64,000 nucleotides of DNA from Sialis fuliginosa (Eukaryota > Arthropoda > Insecta > Megaloptera > Sialidae). Made by a program: the position numbers and the translations under genes. Positions 24,601 through 31,909 of this stretch are shown here, in pieces. The stretch spans positions 22,019,098 through 22,083,097 of the forward strand of contig OY540812.1 in the NCBI GenBank assembly GCA_961205875.1, given 5' to 3'. Under the pieces are notes generated by a model. It was not told where the DNA came from, did not search any database, and worked only from the letters and a program-made list of their open reading frames with translations. The stretch's first letter is position 1. Every line of letters starts with the position of its first letter.

Positions 24601-27600
24601 GATATCTTACACGTATATTTTTAATTTTATTGAAACGCAAACTATTTAATATCTCAGTTTAAACATAAATGGAGTTAGGCCACTTTTAAAATCAACGGCT
24701 CATATATGAAAATATTGTAATGATAATAAATACGATAACAGCAAAAATTAGGTGAGAAATTTGAAAATTTGATATTTATCTATTTTTATCTTTTACTAAA
24801 TTTCTATTCCACCGTGAGTATATATGTATGCTAAATAACACATTACTAAATCGATACAAACATCGATTTATAACAAAAATCCCATTTCGGATTTTCTAAT
24901 ATAAGTATTAGTAAAATAAATGAAGTGAACTATAAAATATTGAGTTTAATCAAATGCATTTTGTTTTTAACTGAAAATTAAATATAATCAATATCAAAAT
25001 AATTATCATAAATTGTTTAACAGATTTTTATTATTTTAAATTTAAATGATTAATTAATTAACGAAATGAATAATACTTTTTTAAATTGATTTCTAAATAT
25101 TAAAAAAATCCTATAATTTATTTTTTCCGAGCGCCGCCACTGATCTTATTAATAAAAGGAAAACCCGTGAGTACATCCGTTTAGTTTGTTCAGTGAGAAA
25201 TTAGTGTTTAACCTAATTTCAATAACAATTAGGAATTAGTGTTGTTTGCACTCAAAATCATTTGCTTGTTCTGTTTTATTTATTGATTTATTAATTTAAT
25301 ATCTTATAACTTACATTTTAATTTGATTTATTATAATACATTAAATACCTACTTATAATCAAATATTAAAATTAAAAATAAACGATGATTAAGTTCTAGT
25401 ATTTTATAATATTATTTCACAATATGATATATTGTGTAATTGTTAACATGCATATCGTTTTTAAAAACATAATTATTTTTGTGCTGAAACAATGGGCAAC
25501 CATGAGCGTAGCCAGGATTTTGTTTAGTGGGGGGGGGGCATTTTTTTTAAACAGGTAGTCGGCGCGTCTTGCATAGGAAGGGGGGGGGGGGGTAAGGGTC
25601 TCGAACAAACGGTAGTTAAACTTTTAAACACGTTTTATTAATATTTTTTTAATAAAAAATATTTTCAATGGGCCTCAGATTTTAACCCCCGTGTAACACC
25701 ATATAAACAATAGCCTTTAATAACAACAACAACCCATCCTAATGTTTAAAATTAAAACTATTTCAGCATGAAGTATTTGATTTTAATTGTATGAATGAAT
25801 ATTGCGTAACATTTGAATATGACCCTCAATCCCCCATGTAATACCATGTAGACAATATAGCTGTATCCCCCCTCCCCCCTAAAAGTGTGTATTGTGTATG
25901 CACATACATGGTGGAGGTAGGGGGCAAAAAAACGAATATTTAATAAGGTTTTATATAGATAATAATGACTAACATTAGTAATTTAATGATATGCTTTACA
26001 TTTTTTTATACATCCTCATTATTTATATTAGCAACGAACTGTGCAATTATTTTAGATTTATATTTGTAATAGAACATAATGTATCTACGTTTTATTCATA
26101 CTGAATAGTTGACCGCGAAAAATATTTCAAGAAAAAAAGTTCATATAAACATGTGTTCGGAAATTCTTCTTGGAAGAGCTACTGGTTCCCAAAAATTAAG
26201 CATAAATTTAGTTTTTATTTAATATTTGAAATATAAGAAATTTTATAATCGGTTTAGTATTAAACACATATCAATACTAAATGTATTTATCTTGATCTCA
26301 AACGGAAAAATCGAGTGAAAAATTTGAAATCGGAGAATAATTTTTTTTCTCTTTAAAAAATAATTACAAAGCTTCTCGTATCTTCGATAATAAAACTACT
26401 CATAACAAAGATACAACACATTTTATTCATTATTGAATAAAAATCACAATTGCCATGAAAAACTAAAACATATTTGTTGGTCGAGGCGTCATCAACCAAA
26501 ATTACAACAATCACTCGAGTGCGATATTAATTAAATTCAAGTCAAGTAAGCTTTGGAAAAAAGAATGGTTGATGTTTGAAATTTTTATATTTATTTAAAT
26601 TCGTTGTTTATTTTGTTAATATACATATAACAGCAATGTCGGCTTTAGGGAGGGAGGCTGAGCGACTGCTTGGGCTGCCAATTCAGAAGGGGCGGCGGAC
26701 GGCCACATGGAGAAAAACTTATTGTTAGCTTCAATTCTAGTAAAAAAAATTTGTTTTTAAAAAACGATCACAAAGCTTCTCGTATCTTTGATATGAGGAA
26801 GCAAAATTAATATTTTCGAATAAGTAAGACGAGAATATGTTGGAGCAATTTGGGAGCAATAAATATCGAAGATATGAGAAGCTTTTTGATTCTTAAAAAA
26901 TGTTGTTCTCCAATTTCAAAAATTTTCACTTGATATTTTCGTTTCAAGTCATTTTTAATGTTTATTTCATTTCTTCAGAACTCATTGTGATATAGTTATG
27001 AAATTTGATAATCGGTTTAGCATTAATACGTGTTATTGATTTCCAGTATCAACTAATGATTTTAGACGAAGGGTATATGGGGGCCAGTGGGCTCTTTAAT
27101 TTTTATCTACTTATTTTTTTGTTTTTAAATTTATTCCTATGTTTGGAACTTTTATAAGGTCATATGCCACAAAATACACTTTATATACTTTTTATTACTA
27201 GGTACTATTTATTATTTTTTTAACTCGAAAATGGCGCCTCAAGGGGCTCCAAACAGTTCACGTAGTTGGAACCTTCGGAACCCTAATGACATGCACCTGT
27301 GGATGTCTTGACCGATTTTTTGTAGTTTCATATAATTATTTTGCATGGCCCCTACAAAAGGGGGATGGGGGTGGAGTTGATTGAACAATAGCCAGTGAGC
27401 CCGGAGTTTGATGGGAAGCGCGGTGCATCAAACAACAAGCCTTTTTTAGCTGTAATATGAATTATTAACAATTAACCTTAAGAAAATTATTAAAGGACCC
27501 CACACTTTTCTAATGGAAAGTGGCTTTCGGGCAATTTTTTTGAAACTTTAGTATGTTGTTCCTTGTACTCTCCTGAATAAAAGCCTCCATAGACACGAAG

Positions 27601-30600
27601 CTCCAAATACCCAGCAAATAATTTCTTGCTATTCATTTTAGATTTTCACGAATTTTTTACTTTCAACTTTAGAGAAAAAATAAAAAATGTTTATTTTATC
27701 TGATTAACTAGGAAAATTATTTTAGGATTTTTTTTAACTTTTGCCGTTCAAAATAGTACAAAAAAAATTAACAAAAAATTAAAAAAATCCTAAAATAAAT
27801 TTCCTAGTTATTATAACAAATTAAAATAAACATTTTTAGTTTTTTTTCACTTTTCTTCTAAAGTTTATGGTTTCCGAGCAAAAAATTCGTGAAAATCTAA
27901 AATGAATAGCAAAACCAAAGAATTTAATACTTCCTGAGTCTTTAGAATTATTTGCTAAGTACTTATTTGGAGACTTTTATTCGAGAGAGTACAAGGAACA
28001 ACATACTAAAATTTCAAAAAAATTAACCGAAATCCACTTTCCATTAGAAAAGTGCGGGGTCCTTTTTTAGCGAAAGTGGGGCCCGCAATAGAATGTGGGG
28101 GTCATGGTATTTTTATTCGTTAATATTATTTTTAATGTCAATCGTAAATTTTTTTTCATATTATTGTAATAGTTTATTTTTGAATGAAACACTTTTTTAT
28201 CGTTAACAAACTTTTATCTATTAAATAATTCTAAATTTATAAATTCAATTAAATGTCCTGTTTTGTATAATTTAATTTTACAATAATATTTCGTTTACTT
28301 GAAATAAATTAAAGATAATGAAAAGAACAAAAAAAATATTTCGATTTTGTTTCTTTTTGTAAAATAGCACGCAAAAGTATGTAAATATTATAAAACAATT
28401 CATTGATGTACTTAATTATATTTAATTAAATTGTATGTAGAATAGTAATTATCTTAATGTTATATTAGACGTAATTTTTATTATAGTTCTTAATTTGATG
28501 TAACTATCTATAATAAAATATAATTTTGAACTTAATTTTAATTAAGAATATAATTTCTCAAAAGCACTTTATATGTTTAGTTTCATATATTTTAATTTGA
28601 AAATATTGAATATATTATATATTCCTTAAATGTGTATATACCTCCCTTTAATTTTTATTCAAGGGTAAAATTAATAATTTATAATTAATAACATAATTTT
28701 TTTATTTTTTATATATAATTACAGACTTCAGGGATAGGAGAACCAAGCGTGTACCATGCTCTGGTTGTTATTTTCCTCGAATTTTTCGCATGGGGGCTAC
28801 TCACCATGCCCGTCATAACGGTATGTAAATACGTTAAATAAAATAATTATGTTGAACAAATACTAAAAATTATATTTTATATTTCAGACGTTAAACGAAA
28901 CATTTCCAGATCATACATTTTTAATGAATGGACTTATCATGGGAATTAAAGTAAGTACATCTTAGATTTTATTGTAATTTTCAAGACTTACTGAATAACA
29001 ATCTAATTGCATTTAATGAAGGCTATTTTTCTCATTTATTCAAAAGATGTTGGAAAGTACTAAGCAGGGGGTCCTTCCTGAGAATAAATGTTTTAAAGTA
29101 TTTAAAATTATAGCCTTGAAATTCGGTAATTCATATTGCACTGAACAAGAACTTTTTATTAATTATTTAATTATTATTAGTAATTTACAAATTCATAAAT
29201 CTGTGTTTTTTCAAAATATCTTATAGAAGGCCGCACTGGCAATGAGTACAGAAAAAGGCGGCAAGTTCTCCATTTCTGGAATTTATAAATTATAATATAA
29301 TATTTTAAGTAAAATTAATTCTGAACCCCTGGTTTATTTAAAAGTTTGTATTCTTGAAGCAGTTTTTACAATAATATTGATATTTTTACAGGGTATTTTA
29401 TCGTTCCTATCTGCCCCTCTAATCGGCGCTTTGTCAGATGTATGGGGCCGTAAGTTCTTTCTGTTGATAACGGTGTTCTTCACATGTGCGCCTATCCCAC
29501 TGATGACGATCAACACTTGGTGGTTTTTTGCAATGATAAGCATCAGCGGCGTATTTGCTGTCACTTTCAGTGTTGTTTTTGCTTATGTTGCGGACGTCAC
29601 GGAAGAACACGAACGATCACTTGCTTATGGATTGGTAAGTATAATATTTATAAATATATCTTTCATATAAAGTAATATCTTAAACTATAATTTAGATTTT
29701 TATTATAATTACTATAGTTTGAAAGGATTTTCCAAGGGGTTATGAAATTGAAAACAATTTACTATGGAAAAGTTACTGAATTTTATTTTTTATTCAGGTA
29801 TCCGCTACATTTGCTGCCAGCATGGTGATTTCTCCAGCTCTCGGTGCTTATCTAATGGCTGAATGGTCCGAAAGTTTAGTGGTTGCGCTGGCTACGGCCG
29901 TCGCAATCCTAGACGTGTTCTTCATACTTGTGGCAGTGCCGGAATCATTGCCAGAAAAAGTCAGACCCAGTTCTTGGGGGGCACCAATTTCATGGGAACA
30001 GGCAGATCCATTTGCGGTCAGTTTGAGTTTTAATTATTGTTAAACAATTTTAATGATGTAATTTTGATGAGGTATTTATCTACTGCACAAATATAAATAT
30101 AATTTTTTTATCTTAGGCATTACGGAAGGTTGGCAAGGACTCAACCATCCTGATGCTGTGTATCACCGTGTTTCTGTCGTACCTGCCCGAGGCTGGTCAG
30201 TATTCGTGTATATTCGTCTATCTCAAGCTTGTGATGGGATTCAGTGTCGTGATGGTCGCCGTGTTCATAGCTATTGTTGGTGTTCTGTCTGTCGGAGCGC
30301 AAGTGTTACTCGGTGCGCTCATGAGGACGCTTGGGTCCAAACATACGATCATGCTTGGGCTGCTGTTCGAGATGCTCCAGCTCATGTGGTATGGTTTCGG
30401 AAGTCAGACTTGGTAAGTTGATCAAAGGACATATCTTATAATGGAAAACTTTAAAAACCTGATTGTTTACTATATTAGAACCGTATTGCTACTGTCCGTT
30501 CATCGTTATTGTCCAATTCCTGACATCAAAGCACATGTCTCATTTTTATATGTATTCTGTGTATGAAAATGTGCATATATATTCATATGCACTGTATGCG

Positions 30601-31909
30601 CGTGATAGAAAAAACTCAGACTGGGAAAACAATACAAAGTTACAATATTGGGATAAGGTTGCCCTGACCAGCGGATAATAATTAGATTCTACTGAATGAT
30701 GGAAAAAAGTCAGAAAATTTTGTTTTAGGTACTGGAAAATCTGCAAAAGTCAGGGATTTTTTTTTCAGATATTTAAAACTACTCTAAGGGAAGAGATAGA
30801 ACTAAAACACAGTCAGTAATTTTTAATTAATATACATTTTAATAAGTTTGTAATACATCTAACCTAACTACTTTTAACCAGGATGATGTGGGCAGCAGGC
30901 GTATTAGCGTCAGTATCTAGCATCTCGTACCCAGCGATCAGCGCGTTTGTTTCTATGCACTCAGACGCAGACAGGCAGGGTGTTGTGCAGGGGATGGTGA
31001 CGGGAATGCGTGGTTTGTGCAATGGCCTAGGCCCTGCCATGTTTGGACTGATCTTCTATCTGTTTCACGTCGATCTCAACGAGGAGCATGTAAGAGGCCC
31101 TAATGTCACTGCCTCTGCTCATCCCGAAAATTACACTCAGGTTGGTTACGATATTTAATATTAATACATTGTTACTAACTACGGTACACCAGTGTTATTT
31201 CAGATACATGCAAATATTTGCTCTCTAGTTAAAATTACAGCAAACTCATGAATATATTTTTTCTTGTAAATACGAAGCTTGATACATATTTATTAAATCG
31301 AAATTTTGCCCTCTAGTTTTGCCATAAGCACTAAAGAAAGTAATATACCTTGTATTGTTTTACTACTGTATTAATTCCATTCATTCTTTGTCATTAATAT
31401 CTTACTAATGATTTTCAGTTGGTGCCAGGTCCTCCATTTGTATTCGGAGCTTTGTTGGTAATTTGTGCACTGCTTGTAGCTGCATTCATACCTGAAGGTG
31501 CTCCAATCGGTAGCAGTCTAGATGTTTCGTCCAGTAAGTAAACTTGTCATTGACTTAATCCTATGTAACCTTTGAATTTTCAATAGTTTGATTTTTTTAA
31601 ATATTGATCAAACCATTTGTAACTTAATTTTGTTTATTATTATTTTAACGAAAACTGTGTATTTTAAAATCATACGAAAGTCAAAAAACATAGTTGTATA
31701 CAGATGACATTTTTATAAGAATGTTTATTTACAACTCATTAAAAATATGTAAATATTGTAAATAACAAAGACGATAAATAATAATAAAATAACGTGTTGA
31801 ATTTGCAGGTTTGCCAATCGACACTCATTACGAGGTAGAACACGGACACAAAGTAGCCGGAACCCTCTCACCGTTAATGACGGGTCATACAGATACGGCC
31901 GTGCTGTGA
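3543..31909 (+). CDS. Hiat1: MFSD14/Hiat1 major-facilitator transporter (9 exons)
   Basis: Joined exons 3543-3626, 28725-28820, 28888-28950, 29392-29634, 29798-30016, 30117-30412, 30882-31140, 31419-31533 and 31809-31909 give 1476 nt, 491 codons before the stop is counted out, versus about 490 in human MFSD14A. All introns are GT-AG and phases agree. The protein is a 12-helix MFS carrier of the tetracycline-resistance-like branch; family members are orphan transporters of intracellular membranes, and the substrate is not established. Visible family marks: KTIIKDG near the N terminus, SVYHALVVIFLEFFAWGLLT (helix 1), the MFS motif A GALSDVWGRK at residues 93-102, VPESLPEK, SWGAPISWEQADPFA, FLSYLPEAGQYS, GVVQGMVTGMRGLCNGLGPA and PGPPFVFGA. 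Exons are richer in GC than the introns. Oddity: intron 1 is 25.1 kb, while all others are under 0.5 kb. Confidence 0.95.
3627..6068. other. Start of Hiat1 intron 1, no element recognised
   Basis: About 2.4 kb of AT-rich intron without inverted repeats, target duplications or coding signal that I could define. Confidence 0.5.
6069..6811. repeat. Inverted-repeat element, diverged arms
   Basis: Two arms of about 160 bp face each other. Shared blocks include ATTTCATTTATTATAACAAA with GAAGAAAACTTTAAATACAA on the left, their complements at about 6720-6775, GACAAGCAGCAAATTTT at about 6157 versus its complement at about 6695, and GGTGTGCCATAAGTGCGTTA at 6199 versus its complement at about 6658. Arms are only moderately similar, so the element is older than its neighbours. 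Exact ends are not resolved. Confidence 0.65.
6831..7582. mobile_element. TIR element with 8-bp target duplication
   Basis: Terminal inverted repeats of about 124 bp, starting TAGGGTGTTTCGTTTG and ending in its complement, are almost identical. The exact octamer ATGTATAG occurs on both sides (6823-6830 and 7583-7590). The interior is AT-rich and non-coding. Eight-base duplications fit hAT-like or related superfamilies. The ends resemble those of the element at 41221-41862. Confidence 0.88.
7591..9588. other. Unassigned intron DNA
   Basis: AT-rich sequence with no supported element. A short imperfect palindrome built on TATAGACTATA lies at about 8518-8555. Confidence 0.5.
9589..9874 (+). mobile_element. 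Degenerate non-autonomous retroelement-like repeat
   Basis: It begins AACTAGCCATTGTACCC with AACTTTGTCCGGATGGATG and ends with TTTCATTCAAATCGGTACAG, AGATAGGTGTTAACAAAG and a TTATATTAATTTAG tail. This series of phrases (ACTAGC, a diverged GACTTCGTCCGCGTGGA, a TCAAATCGGTTCAGTA core, ATATTAG) is familiar from short retroelement-like repeats in many insects. The family name cannot be fixed by eye. A related 3' part lies at 21119-21242. Confidence 0.55.
10482..10687. mobile_element. hAT-like miniature element, old
   Basis: Ends CAAGCCTACACAAC and GTTGTGCAGGTCTG are imperfect inverted repeats, followed inward by GCGGGCC and CGCGGACCGC. Flanking octamers TAATAAAT and TTTTAAAT agree at six of eight positions, fitting an aged 8-bp duplication. 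Confidence 0.55.
11005..11745 (-). repeat. Dispersed repeat family F, copy A
   Basis: Read on the minus strand it runs from TTCCTCGCCATATCGAAG through ACGAGAAG, a (TCTG/TGTC)n microsatellite at 11571-11613, GAACCACTGAACCGATATTA, GACGGCCTCATTTC, and TAGAGCATTCAATTTCCTAT to GAGGCACTGTGCATTTACTT and GGCAGATGTT. Three more long copies occur at 42331, 46412 and 48508. The four copies share both boundaries, so these are true element ends. No coding capacity. Confidence 0.8.
11746..12864. other. Unassigned intron DNA
   Basis: AT-rich; several short ORFs without domain content. No repeat boundaries found. Confidence 0.45.
12865..14161. mobile_element. 1.3-kb foldback element (family S, copy 1)
   Basis: Ends GAGGCGTTAATTTTGAAAG and CTTTCAAAATAAACGCCTC, flanked by AAAT at 12861-12864 and 14162-14165. 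Arms of several hundred bases are inverted: GGTACAAAAGTTTTAGGATT near 13138 faces its relative near 13670, and the TTTTGACC...GAGTGGAGG block faces CCTCCACTCATGGTCAAAA. Five copies of a GTGGCCTAAGTCCA-type motif are spread through it (about 12883, 13051, rc at 13893, 13933, rc at 14129). Four-base duplication and 5'-GAG ends are compatible with a Sola-like or other 4-bp superfamily, not proven. Confidence 0.82.
14374..14586. repeat. GC-rich palindrome
   Basis: Arms 14374-14469 and 14491-14586 are nearly perfect complements around a 21-base loop. Blocks such as GGGCCGATTTGTCGGGAGG and AGGCAAATCGGGCC are markedly GC-rich compared with the AT-rich surroundings. Because of the symmetry both strands carry almost the same peptide-like ORF, which is an artefact. 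An orphan copy of its outer end lies at 22828-22868. Confidence 0.85.
14587..15756. other. Unassigned intron DNA
   Basis: Starts with a further GGCAAATCGGGGCGAT phrase related to the adjacent palindrome (about 14624), then AT-rich DNA. A 120-codon ORF at 15027-15389 is rejected as coding. Confidence 0.45.
15757..16246. repeat. Inverted-repeat element with unequal arms
   Basis: ATATCTGCCAT at the left faces ATGGCAGATAT at the right. Inside, TTTCTTATACGTAAT with GTGAACAGTGT on the left is opposed by two successive units on the right, each with ATTACGTATAAGAAA (about 16146 and 16207). A second inverted pair, GACATAAACTATAGATAATA near 15892 and its complement near 16037, lies deeper. The right arm has therefore one extra duplicated unit. 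Confidence 0.65.
16309..16690 (+). mobile_element. Degenerate insect repeat fragment (3' end)
   Basis: Contains ACATAAATTATAGATATTAA near its start and ends AGACGGACGGGCGGACAGAG with TACGGAACCCTAAAAATCCC. A GACGGACGGACAG...GGAACCCTAAAAA terminus recurs in repeats of many insect genomes. Related opening phrases occur at about 15890 and 19765, and the complementary 5' type end (GACAAGTGCGAGTAGGATTC) at 18490. Confidence 0.45.
17088..17880 (+). repeat. Dispersed repeat family G, copy 1
   Basis: Near-duplicate of 26278-27180. Shared landmarks: CTTGATCTGAAACGGAAAGA, TTTTATTCATTATTGAATAA, AAGAATGGTTGATGTTTGAA, GCGGCGGATGACCACATGGA, AATCGGTTTAATATTAATTA and the common end GGTCATATGCCACAAAATAC. Both outer parts carry, in opposite orientation, the family F block GAAATCGGAGAACAA, so the unit looks like a composite built from two inverted F ends around unique DNA. 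Confidence 0.75.
18487..18960 (+). mobile_element. Degenerate insect repeat fragment (5' end)
   Basis: Opens with GACAGACAAGTGCGAGTAGG, GATTCGCGCCCTGAGGGTTC and CATACC, a terminus familiar from repeats widespread in insects, and continues through short recognisable phrases (GATGATCAGTCAGTGAGTCA). Downstream boundary is unclear. Confidence 0.4.
18997..19172. repeat. Short TIR-like repeat, uninterrupted copy
   Basis: Runs from AGGATCGATCCACATTATCG through CAGTATATAGTAAATTCTAT and GAGACCGGCACGATACC to GGCACGAGTCTGGATTAA. The same element is found at 52061-53743, but there it is split in the CAGTATATAG region by a 1.5-kb foldback. This copy therefore shows the empty site. Confidence 0.7.
19285..19299 (+). 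repeat. C15 homopolymer
   Basis: Fifteen consecutive C residues, of the kind seen inside several hAT-like miniature elements here; no element ends found. Confidence 0.8.
19966..20545 (-). pseudogene. Mariner transposase relic, internally deleted
   Basis: On the minus strand, 20529-20348 encodes part of the N-terminal DNA-binding region (SGNPNEAVTPENIRQIREIV, VKVSELANTISISKECVDHI), and 20344-20075 encodes the C-terminal catalytic part with FHQDNVQSHKA (second Asp) and PPYSPDLAPSDYYLFPKLK (third Asp). The roughly 100-plus residues between, including the first catalytic Asp region, are missing and the join changes frame. A TAG at about 20072 replaces the usual Trp before NKCITLDGDYVEE. The 3' flank ends in GGACAAAGACTTTTCAGCCC, like a mariner terminal repeat; the 5' terminal repeat was not found. 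It cannot encode active transposase. Confidence 0.9.
21119..21242 (+). mobile_element. Retroelement-like repeat, 3' fragment
   Basis: ATTTCATCCAAATCAGTTCG, GAGATTAACGTTAACAAACA and TTATATTAGTTTAG parallel the 3' half of 9589-9874. The 5' half is absent or unrecognisable. Confidence 0.5.
21539..22414. mobile_element. hAT-like element, old, with nested insertion
   Basis: Left end CAGGGCTGTGGAGTCGGTAC is the same terminus as the element at 47229-47593. The right side has ACCGACTCTGTCTCCGTAGT with CCTA, a diverged complement. Target duplication is not recognisable. A separate TIR element (22009-22331) sits inside it, consistent with greater age. Confidence 0.55.
22009..22331. mobile_element. 323-bp nested TIR element
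   Basis: Ends GTCCGGTATTATAAA and TTTATAATACCGGAC are perfect 15-bp inverted repeats, followed inward by further inverted GCTAGCAAATTT blocks. TTT flanks both sides, so a 3-bp duplication is possible. Non-coding. Confidence 0.75.
22564..22733 (+). repeat. Perfect 85-bp tandem duplication
   Basis: The unit starting GATATTTGGACACTAAATAA occurs at 22564-22648 and again at 22649-22733 with no difference that I can see. It follows a CAGTGCCGGATTAA phrase at 22505 that resembles a hAT-type left end, so the duplication lies inside a probable old miniature element. Confidence 0.9.
22828..22868. repeat. Orphan end of the 14374 palindrome family
   Basis: CGACCCTGTAGATTGGGTAT and GTGTATAGAGGCCTTGCC match the outer arm of 14374-14586 (AATCTGCAGGG, ATACACCA, AGGCC) in inverse orientation. 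Confidence 0.5.
23301..25142. mobile_element. hAT-like element hosting a later insertion
   Basis: Ends CAGTGGCGGC and GCCGCCACTG are perfect 10-bp inverted repeats of hAT miniature type. Flanking octamers AATATATC and ATCTTATT do not match, so either the boundary pair belongs to two elements or the duplication has decayed. A 1.2-kb foldback (23515-24701) lies within. Confidence 0.5.
23515..24701. mobile_element. 1.2-kb foldback element (family S, copy 2)
   Basis: Ends GAGCCGTTTATTTTGAAAG and CTTTTAAAATCAACGGCTC, flanked by ATAT at 23511-23514 and 24702-24705. Collinear with 12865-14161 over its length, with the same inverted arms. Its five internal motif copies read GTGGCCTAACTCCA (about 23533, 23693, rc 24431, 24485, rc 24670) where copy 1 has AAGTCCA. 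Confidence 0.82.
25143..26277. other. Intron DNA with G-rich hAT-like fragments
   Basis: CATGAGCGTAGCCAGGATTT near 25501 followed by G runs (about 25529-25540 and 25579-25592) looks like a hAT miniature left end. A matching right end was not found. C- and G-rich phrases near 25865 and 25917 may be further remnants. Confidence 0.4.
26278..27180 (+). repeat. Dispersed repeat family G, copy 2
   Basis: Collinear with 17088-17880 to the shared last phrase GGTCATATGCCACAAAATAC. It has an extra segment around TTGGTCGAGGCGTCATCAAC (about 26477) that copy 1 lacks. Non-coding. Confidence 0.75.
27492..28065. mobile_element. 574-bp foldback element
   Basis: AAAGGACCCCACACTTTTCT at the left faces AGAAAAGTGCGGGGTCCTTT at the right, and the inverted match continues (GTATGTTGTTCCTTGTACTC and its complement, ATTCATTTTAGATTTTCACG and its complement) to a short centre near 27775. 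Arms are about 285 bp. Target duplication is not clear. Confidence 0.8.
28066..28724. other. End of Hiat1 intron 1, no element recognised
   Basis: Very AT-rich DNA leading into the exon 2 acceptor. The first 50 bases are GC-richer (GTGGGGCCCGC) and may be the edge of an older repeat. Confidence 0.45.
28725..28820 (+). CDS. Hiat1: Hiat1 exon 2 (helix 1)
   Basis: Acceptor ACAG ends at 28724, donor GTATGT begins at 28821, phase 0 on both sides. Encodes TSGIGEPSVYHAL and the first membrane helix ending LLTMPVIT, residues 29-60. Confidence 0.93.
28888..28950 (+). CDS. Hiat1: Hiat1 exon 3
   Basis: A 63-nt microexon, phase 0, encoding TLNETFPDHTFLMNGLIMGIK (residues 61-81), the loop and start of helix 2. 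TTTCAG acceptor and GTAAGT donor. Confidence 0.93.
29392..29634 (+). CDS. Hiat1: Hiat1 exon 4 (MFS motif A)
   Basis: Residues 82-162. Contains GALSDVWGRK, the helix 2-3 signature loop of MFS carriers, then two hydrophobic segments and FAYVADVTEEHERSLAYGL. GTAAGT donor. Confidence 0.95.
29798..30016 (+). CDS. Hiat1: Hiat1 exon 5
   Basis: Residues 163-235, from VSATFAASMVISPALGAYL through VPESLPEKVRP to WEQADPFA, including helices 5-6 and the central cytosolic loop. Donor GTCAGT is non-optimal but maintains the conserved DPFA-ALRKVG join. Confidence 0.93.
30117..30412 (+). CDS. Hiat1: Hiat1 exon 6
   Basis: Encodes ALRKVGKDSTILMLCITV, FLSYLPEAGQYS and helices 7-9, ending in FGSQTW, whose TGG codon is split after two bases by a GTAAGT donor. 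Confidence 0.94.
30882..31140 (+). CDS. Hiat1: Hiat1 exon 7
   Basis: Completes the split TGG and encodes MMWAAGVLASVSSISYPAIS, the conserved DADRQGVVQGMVTGMRGLCN loop and NGLGPAMFGLIF helix, then the variable loop ending HPENYTQ. Confidence 0.94.
31419..31533 (+). CDS. Hiat1: Hiat1 exon 8 (last helix)
   Basis: Encodes LVPGPPFVFGALLVICALL, the final helix, ending in VSS with the serine codon AGT split after its first base at a GTAAGT donor. Confidence 0.92.
31809..31909 (+). CDS. Hiat1: Hiat1 exon 9 (C terminus and stop)
   Basis: TTGCAG acceptor; encodes SLPIDTHYEVEHGHK and a cytosolic tail ending GHTDTAVL, followed by TGA at 31907-31909. The tail is not conserved with vertebrates, so the frame rests on splice phase and lack of stops. 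Confidence 0.88.
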
